In this document: positions 4,341 through 6,470 of the stretch, in pieces | How positions within the stretch are numbered: the first letter of the stretch is position 1 | Layout of the letters: the number at the start of each line of letters is the position of its first letter | Origin: Deltaproteobacteria bacterium | Lineage (GTDB): Bacteria > Desulfobacterota > Binatia > Binatales > Binataceae | Length of the DNA stretch: 6,470 bases | Direction: 5' to 3' | Assembly: GCA_027403435.1 (NCBI GenBank) | Contig: DAHZDR010000302.1 | Span: 1-6,470 of the forward strand | The notes under the pieces: generated by a model | What the model saw: only the letters and a program-made list of their open reading frames with translations | What the model was told of the DNA's origin: nothing | Databases searched by the model: none | Made by a program: the position numbers and the translations under genes

Positions 4341-6470
4341 ATGGCGCGAAAGCGGATTAAAACATTGGCCAATGAGTGGGGCGTGTCGCTGGACGACGTG
4401 ATGGCGAGTTGCGCGCGTCTGAAGCTGCCGCATGCCCATTCAGAATCGAGCCTGCTGACGCAGGAAGAGACCGAGCGGGTGCGTGCCGACCTTGACGAAC
4501 AGGCCCATCGCGGTGAAATTCTGCGCCGCGAAAAAGTCGTGGAAACCAGCGCCGGACTTGCCGTCGAAAAACGGCTCAACGCCACGGTCGTACGCCGCCG
4601 CCATACCGAGCCCGAAGCCGGAATGGCGCAAGCCGCGGGTGCGCCGAGCGAGCCGTTTCATTTTGAACTGGAGTCTGAAGCCGCCGAAGAGCCGTTCGTT
4701 GCGCCGATCTTCGAGGAGTCAGTCCCCGAAGAAGAAGACGAGTTGCCGCGGTTGGCGGCGGAGCCTGAAGAAATTTCCGCGCCCCCGGTGTCGGAAGAAA
4801 TTTCCGTGGCCGATCCGGGCATGGAACTTCCGGAACCCGCGCCCGCAAACGGCGCCGCCGCGCCGCCGGACGCCGCCACGCAAGCGGCTGAAACGAACGC
4901 GCCGGCTCCTGAAATTGCGCCTGTCGCCGCCACGCCTGCCGCCGTCGCACCCGCCGCGCCTGTCGCTGCCGCGCCCGCGGTCGCCGCGCAACCACCTTCG
5001 CGCAAGGCGCCGCCCGGCCGGGCTGGCGAAACGCGTCCGCCGCGTCCGGGAGCTCCCGCGGGTTCGCGGCCTACCACCACGCCCGGGCAGTTTCGTCCCG
5101 GTGGGATGCCGGCGGGCGGACCGCTGCGCGATAACAGCACGATCCGGACGCTTTCGTCCGGCGGCGGCGCCCCGCAATTGCGCCGTACGGACCGCTCCGC
5201 CGGAGAAACCGGAGAGCCGGGCCGCACGATTAATCTGACCGGATCCGCGCACGCCTCCGCGCCGAGCCTCAATGACGGCCAGCGCGGACCCAAGGTGCTG
5301 GGCAAAATCGATCTGCGCAAGCCGACGCCCGCGCCACGTCCCGCGACGACCACCGGGGCGCGTCCGGGGGGACCGCCGCGGCCGGGCGCCGCGCGTTTTC
5401 CGGGCGCTGGCGCGCCTGCGCCCGCGCAAGAGGGCTTCGGCCCGCCGCAGCCCGATTCGGCCAAGCCCGGCGCGGCCCGGACGATTAAAAAGAAGCGAGT
5501 CGTCAAAAAAGGCGCTCCCGATATTGCCGCCGAACGCGAGATGCGCGGCCTGCGCGTGCCGAAAAAGCGCCGCGCGCTGCCGGGCAAGGAGCAGCGCAAG
5601 ACCGCCATCACCACGCCCAAGGCCTCCAAGCGCGTAGTGCGCGTGACCGAGGGCGTGACCGTCTCCGATCTCGCCCACCAGATGGGCGTCAAGGCGACGG
5701 AAATTATCCGTAAGCTGATGGATCTGGGCGTGATGTCCACGCTCAACCAGGTGCTTGACGTCGATACCGCGACGGTCGTGGCGAGCGACTTCGGCTACAG
5801 CGTCGAGAACGTCGCCTTTGACGTCGAATCCGCGATCGAAGAGCGCGAAGAGGCGGTCGAAGGCGAGGCCTTGCCGCGGCCGCCGGTGGTCACCGTGATG
5901 GGCCATGTCGATCACGGCAAAACCTCGCTGCTCGACGCGATTCGCCATTCCAATGTCACCGCGCGCGAGTTCGGCGGAATCACGCAGCATATCGGCGCCT
6001 ACATGGTCGAGGTTAACGGGCGCAAGATCAGCTTTGTCGATACTCCCGGCCACGAGGCGTTCACCGCGATGCGCGCGCGCGGCGCCAAGGTCACCGATCT
6101 CGTGATCCTGGTGGTCGCCGCCGACGAGGGCGTGATGCCGCAGACGGTCGAGGCGTTGAACCACGCCCGGGCCGCGAAGGTTCCGATTCTCGTCGCGATC
6201 AACAAGATTGACCGGCCCGAAGCCAACGTCGATCGGGTCAAGCAGCAGTTGACCGAACGCGGGCTGATTCCCGAGGACTACGGCGGCGACACAATCATCG
6301 TGCCGGTTTCGGCGCGCACCGCCGAGGGGATCGACCGGCTGCTGGAGATGATCCTGTTGCAGGCCGACGTGCTCGACCTCAAGGCGAATCCGCACCGCAC
6401 CGCGCGCGGCACGGTGGTCGAATCGCAACTCGACCGCGGTCGTGGTCCGGTCGCGACCGTGCTGATCCAG
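4341..6470 (+). CDS. infB: Translation initiation factor IF-2, N-terminal 710 residues (3' end outside window)
   Basis: IF-2 is the GTPase that brings formyl-Met-tRNA to the 30S subunit and promotes subunit joining. The frame stays open from ATG 4341 to the window edge with no stop or frameshift. An IF2-N module lies at about 1-50 (MARKRIKTLANEWGVSLDDV), followed by the EKRLNATVVRRR motif (76-87). A long low-complexity linker follows: acidic at about 108-160, Ala/Pro-rich to about 225, Gly/Pro/Arg-rich to about 375, and basic at 380-421. A second IF2-N module covers about 432-485. The G domain has G1 GHVDHGKT (521-528), G2 in GGITQHIG (545-552), G3 DTPGHE (567-572), G4 NKID (621-624) and G5 SAR (657-659). 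Domain II begins near 680 and is cut. ATG 4341 has no clear Shine-Dalgarno; the preceding bases are AT-rich and GAAAAG directly abuts the start. It is the fourth gene of the operon. Confidence 0.97.
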   Translation, partial: MARKRIKTLANEWGVSLDDVMASCARLKLPHAHSESSLLTQEETERVRADLDEQAHRGEILRREKVVETSAGLAVEKRLNATVVRRRHTEPEAGMAQAAGAPSEPFHFELESEAAEEPFVAPIFEESVPEEEDELPRLAAEPEEISAPPVSEEISVADPGMELPEPAPANGAAAPPDAATQAAETNAPAPEIAPVAATPAAVAPAAPVAAAPAVAAQPPSRKAPPGRAGETRPPRPGAPAGSRPTTTPGQFRPGGMPAGGPLRDNSTIRTLSSGGGAPQLRRTDRSAGETGEPGRTINLTGSAHASAPSLNDGQRGPKVLGKIDLRKPTPAPRPATTTGARPGGPPRPGAARFPGAGAPAPAQEGFGPPQPDSAKPGAARTIKKKRVVKKGAPDIAAEREMRGLRVPKKRRALPGKEQRKTAITTPKASKRVVRVTEGVTVSDLAHQMGVKATEIIRKLMDLGVMSTLNQVLDVDTATVVASDFGYSVENVAFDVESAIEEREEAVEGEALPRPPVVTVMGHVDHGKTSLLDAIRHSNVTAREFGGITQHIGAYMVEVNGRKISFVDTPGHEAFTAMRARGAKVTDLVILVVAADEGVMPQTVEALNHARAAKVPILVAINKIDRPEANVDRVKQQLTERGLIPEDYGGDTIIVPVSARTAEGIDRLLEMILLQADVLDLKANPHRTARGTVVESQLDRGRGPVATVLIQ

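Noticed and set aside
4483..5238. A 251-residue + strand frame rich in Arg, Pro and Ser
   Set aside because: It overlaps infB in another frame; the infB frame shows IF-2 motifs on both sides with no frameshift, so this is a by-product of the repetitive linker.
4719..6428. A 569-residue open frame on the - strand opposite infB
   Set aside because: It mirrors infB codon bias, has Arg/Gly-rich composition with no domain, and covers both the IF-2 linker and its G domain, which are certainly coding on the + strand.
1..6470. Mobile elements, CRISPR arrays, defence genes or phage genes
   Set aside because: No transposase or integrase motifs, no regular spaced repeats and no target-site duplications were seen; the window is catabolic genes plus a housekeeping operon.

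Overview
The window is a GC-rich bacterial chromosomal segment in which every supported gene reads on the + strand. It has two parts. Positions 1-1722 hold two accessory catabolic-type genes: the C-terminal end of an amidohydrolase-2 family metal-dependent hydrolase, and a complete single-component-type Rieske non-heme iron oxygenase alpha subunit. Positions 2110-6470 hold the conserved transcription/translation operon rimP-nusA-ylxR(rnpM)-infB, with infB cut by the right edge of the window.

Likely organism (inference only): the gene order rimP-nusA-ylxR-infB without an L7Ae-like ylxQ gene, and IF-2 signatures of the type EKRxxxTVxRRR and TxITxPKAxKR, fit a high-GC deltaproteobacterial-like lineage (Myxococcota, Desulfobacterota, Candidatus Binatota and relatives). 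An amidohydrolase next to a Rieske oxygenase fits the Binatota-type gene repertoire, but the sequence alone does not settle this.

Layout: amidohydrolase end (1-333); a 231-base gap with a 34-base near-perfect palindrome and a set of mutually exclusive hairpins (334-564); Rieske oxygenase (565-1722); a 387-base gap (1723-2109) with GC palindromes, a short repeated block, a weak promoter candidate and a textbook intrinsic terminator (2010-2031); then rimP (2110-2592), a GC hairpin, nusA (2668-4053), ylxR (4034-4330, overlapping nusA) and infB (4341 to the edge).

How the parts work together: RimP matures the 30S subunit, NusA controls pausing, termination and antitermination of RNA polymerase, YlxR/RnpM is an RNA-binding protein linked to RNase P, and IF-2 delivers initiator tRNA. 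The terminator lies 288 bases after the Rieske stop and about 80 bases before rimP, so it is best read as a leader attenuator of the operon. NusA acts on such terminators and is encoded in the same operon, so feedback control is plausible.

I see no mobile element, CRISPR array, rRNA or tRNA. The protein-coding content is ordinary; the points worth a second look are the regulatory RNA-like structures in the gaps and the iron-bridging glutamate of the Rieske enzyme.
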